A stretch of DNA of 8,072 nucleotides, taken from positions 1 through 8,072 of the forward strand of contig CAYNCU010000197.1 of the NCBI GenBank assembly GCA_964395765.1. Reading direction: 5' to 3'. The notes beneath the pieces are model-generated. The model saw nothing but the letters and a program-made list of their open reading frames with translations, was not told the DNA's origin and made no database searches. A program made the position numbers and the translations under genes. Source of the DNA: DATDPY01 sp964395765 (GTDB lineage: Bacteria; Bacteroidota; Bacteroidia; Cytophagales; Cyclobacteriaceae). Positions 5,933 through 8,072 of this stretch are shown here, piece by piece; within the stretch, counting starts at the first letter, position 1, and every line of letters begins with the position of its first letter.

Positions 5933-8072
5933 ATGGTACAGAAAAAGAATAAAAATACAAGAACAAGAGCCGATAAAAAGTTGGATGAATTGGAAGAACA
6001 GCTGATACTTTTTTTAAAAAATAACAGTCAAAAATCGTATAGCCTTAAAAATCTAGTTAAAAAACTACATATTCGCCAGCAGCATCTGAAATACAATCTT
6101 GAAAATATATTAAAGTCACTCGTAACAAAAGGTACGGTAGCCGTCAATCAACGAGGAGAATACAAATCCGTAAAAGGATCCGGATCCATAACCGGGAGAG
6201 TGGATTTTGTAAATCCAAGGTATGCTTTTATTTCCTCGGAGGAATCCATCGATGATATTTTTATCCGAAGTGAAGATCTTGCCGGGGCCCTGGACGATGA
6301 CCTCGTTAAAGTAAGAATTCTGAATTTCAGAAAAGACGGAAGGCCCACCGGGGAGGTGGAAGAAATCCTGGAGAGAAACCGCAGCGAATTTGTGGGAAAG
6401 CTGGAATTGACAAAAGATTTCGGTTTTGTAATCCCCGATTTTAAAAAAATGCACCAGGATATTTTTATAAGTCCCAAAGGACTGAAGGGTGCTAAAAATA
6501 ACGATAAGGTCATTGTCAGGATAACCGAATGGCCGACGCCCGATAAGAATCCGGTTGGAGAGGTAATTGATGTACTCGGACCGGCTGGAAATCATGAAGC
6601 TGAAATGCATTCGATTATGGCAGAATTCGGGCTACCATTCCGTTTTACCAATACAATTGAAAAACTGGCAGGCAAAATCAATGGCGAGATTACCAAAGAC
6701 GAGGTGTCCCGAAGAAAGGATTTCAGGGGAGTCACCACATTTACCATTGATCCGGAAGATGCAAAGGACTTCGACGACGCACTGTCATTTAAAAAATTAA
6801 ATAACGGGAATTTTGAAGTGGGTGTTCATATTGCCGATGTAACTCATTATGTAAAGGATGATACACCTCTTGACAACGAAGCCTATTTAAGAGGAACATC
6901 GGTATACCTGGTGGACAGGACTATACCTATGCTGCCCGAAAGATTATCCAATGAACTTTGTTCCCTTCGTCCCGATGAAGACAAACTGACTTTTTCAGCC
7001 GTTTTTGAACTGAATCCAAAGGCGGAAATAATCAAAGAATGGTTCGGCAGGACCATCATCCGTTCGGTTCGCAGATTTTCTTACGAGGAGGCTCAGCAAA
7101 GACTGGAAACTGGTGAAGGCGATTTATCGACAGAATTAAAAATACTTAACTCGCTAGCGCATAATCTGAAAGACAGGCGATATGCCCAGGGTGCCATTAA
7201 CTTCGAAACCACAGAAATAAAATTCAGGCTTGATGAAAGAGGGAAACCCCTGGAGGTAATTACCAAGGAAAGAAAGGATGCCCATAAACTGATAGAAGAG
7301 TTTATGCTCCTGGCCAATAAACGGGTTGCTGAATTTGTATTTAACCTGTTTGAAGGAAAGGAGAGAAGGACCTTTGTCTACAGGATCCACGATGAACCCG
7401 ACGAAGATAAACTCGAAATTTTCCAGAATTTTGCCAGGAAATTCGGCCACCGGATGGATCTAAAAAGATCCGGTATTTCAAAAGCGCTGAACCTGCTCAT
7501 CGACGAAATTCAGGGCAGACCGGAACAGAATGTCCTTGAAAACCTGGCCATTCGATCCATGGCGAAAGCTAAATATTCAACGGCCGAAAAAGGACATTTC
7601 GGACTTGCATTCGACCATTATACACATTTCACTTCTCCCATCCGAAGGTACCCGGATATGATGTCCCACCGCTTGCTTGCATATTATCTTGCAAAAGGCA
7701 AACAAGTCTCGAAACAGGTATACGAGAAAAAATGCCTGCATGCATCGGACCGGGAAAAAGTAGCCGCGGATGCGGAACGGGCTTCCGTGAAATACAAGCA
7801 GGTCGAATTCATGAAGGATAAAATCGGAGAAACTTATGAAGGGCTCATCAGCGGGGTAACCGATTGGGGTATATTTGTCGAAATTATTGAATCCAAATGT
7901 GAAGGGATGATACGACTCTCCGGCCTGACCGATGATTATTACGAATATGATGAAAAAAATTACCGGGTTATCGGCAGGCATAATAAAAGAATATTTGCTT
8001 TAGGTGATAAGATCACGGTTTTAGTAGTGAAAGCGGATATTGACAGGAGAACAATCGACCTTGAACTTTCCG
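5933..8072 (+). CDS. rnr: Ribonuclease R (3'-5' exoribonuclease), C-terminal tip cut by the window end
   Basis: A processive hydrolytic exoribonuclease of the RNase II family that degrades structured RNA and takes part in rRNA, mRNA and tmRNA-linked turnover in the cytoplasm. 713 codons are visible with no stop before the edge. Order: basic N-terminus and winged-helix region (about 17-78), cold-shock domain 1 (about 84-147), cold-shock domain 2 (about 152-214, with KDFGFVIPD), RNB catalytic domain (about 255-590) and S1 domain (about 631-713). The RNB metal site TIDPEDAKDFDDA supplies D273, D279, D281 and D282, the four aspartates of the family. Y325 in the SVYLVDRTIPMLP element and the HFTSPIRRYPD signature (565-575) are intact. 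The S1 domain is essentially complete, so probably only a short, often basic tail is missing. The start is fixed by an AAGGA site and an adjacent stop. Several open frames on both strands inside it are shadows. Confidence 0.95.
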   Translation, partial: MVQKKNKNTRTRADKKLDELEEQLILFLKNNSQKSYSLKNLVKKLHIRQQHLKYNLENILKSLVTKGTVAVNQRGEYKSVKGSGSITGRVDFVNPRYAFISSEESIDDIFIRSEDLAGALDDDLVKVRILNFRKDGRPTGEVEEILERNRSEFVGKLELTKDFGFVIPDFKKMHQDIFISPKGLKGAKNNDKVIVRITEWPTPDKNPVGEVIDVLGPAGNHEAEMHSIMAEFGLPFRFTNTIEKLAGKINGEITKDEVSRRKDFRGVTTFTIDPEDAKDFDDALSFKKLNNGNFEVGVHIADVTHYVKDDTPLDNEAYLRGTSVYLVDRTIPMLPERLSNELCSLRPDEDKLTFSAVFELNPKAEIIKEWFGRTIIRSVRRFSYEEAQQRLETGEGDLSTELKILNSLAHNLKDRRYAQGAINFETTEIKFRLDERGKPLEVITKERKDAHKLIEEFMLLANKRVAEFVFNLFEGKERRTFVYRIHDEPDEDKLEIFQNFARKFGHRMDLKRSGISKALNLLIDEIQGRPEQNVLENLAIRSMAKAKYSTAEKGHFGLAFDHYTHFTSPIRRYPDMMSHRLLAYYLAKGKQVSKQVYEKKCLHASDREKVAADAERASVKYKQVEFMKDKIGETYEGLISGVTDWGIFVEIIESKCEGMIRLSGLTDDYYEYDEKNYRVIGRHNKRIFALGDKITVLVVKADIDRRTIDLELS

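Noticed and set aside
6177..6188. GGATCCGGATCC, two adjacent six-base palindromes
   Set aside because: It encodes a Gly-Ser-Gly-Ser linker before the first cold-shock domain of RNase R; it is in frame and needs no other explanation.
6116..6610. Long open frames on the minus strand opposite the first part of RNase R
   Set aside because: They lie antisense to a clearly coding RNase R sequence with all domains intact, show no recognisable family, and overlap each other in different frames.
6567..6800. A 77-codon plus-strand frame
   Set aside because: It is a shifted reading frame inside RNase R and overlaps the catalytic RNB motif in the correct frame.
7577..7981. A 134-codon minus-strand frame
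   Set aside because: It is antisense to the RNB signature and S1 domain of RNase R and has no recognisable features.

Overview
The window looks like ordinary chromosomal DNA from a member of the Bacteroidota, probably Bacteroidales or a near relative. This is inferred from the protein variants, the near absence of strong Shine-Dalgarno sites, an A/T-rich upstream style, and two sites resembling the TAnnTTTG -7 element of the Bacteroidota housekeeping sigma factor. No plasmid, phage, insertion sequence or CRISPR signature is visible.

Layout. Bases 1-54 are the 3' part of a tRNA-Ala (anticodon GGC). Bases 61-132 form two consecutive hairpins between this tRNA and a converging gene. A flavoprotein of the geranylgeranyl-reductase/FixC-like type lies on the minus strand (152-1270). 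A 98-base divergent spacer (1271-1368) separates it from a plus-strand run of four genes: a membrane-anchored M23 endopeptidase (1369-2652), a secreted patatin fused to a POTRA domain and an outer-membrane barrel (2698-5001), a DEDDy 3'-5' exonuclease related to the proofreading domain of family B DNA polymerases (5048-5779), and ribonuclease R (5933 to the window end). RNase R is complete except for its extreme C-terminus.

How the genes relate. The first two plus-strand genes act in the cell envelope, one on peptidoglycan crosslinks and one on lipids at the outer membrane. The next two are nucleases. Gaps of 45 and 46 bases make cotranscription of the first three plausible. RNase R has a 152-base leader region, a clear Shine-Dalgarno site and possibly its own transcription start. 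The link between the envelope pair and the nuclease pair may be only positional.

I did not find a convincing undescribed system. The points most worth a second look are the His-to-Cys change in the M23 zinc site, the two hairpins after the tRNA, the 11-base tandem repeat upstream of the M23 gene, the single-chain patatin-barrel autotransporter, the inverted repeats between the exonuclease and RNase R, and the run of three non-ATG starts.
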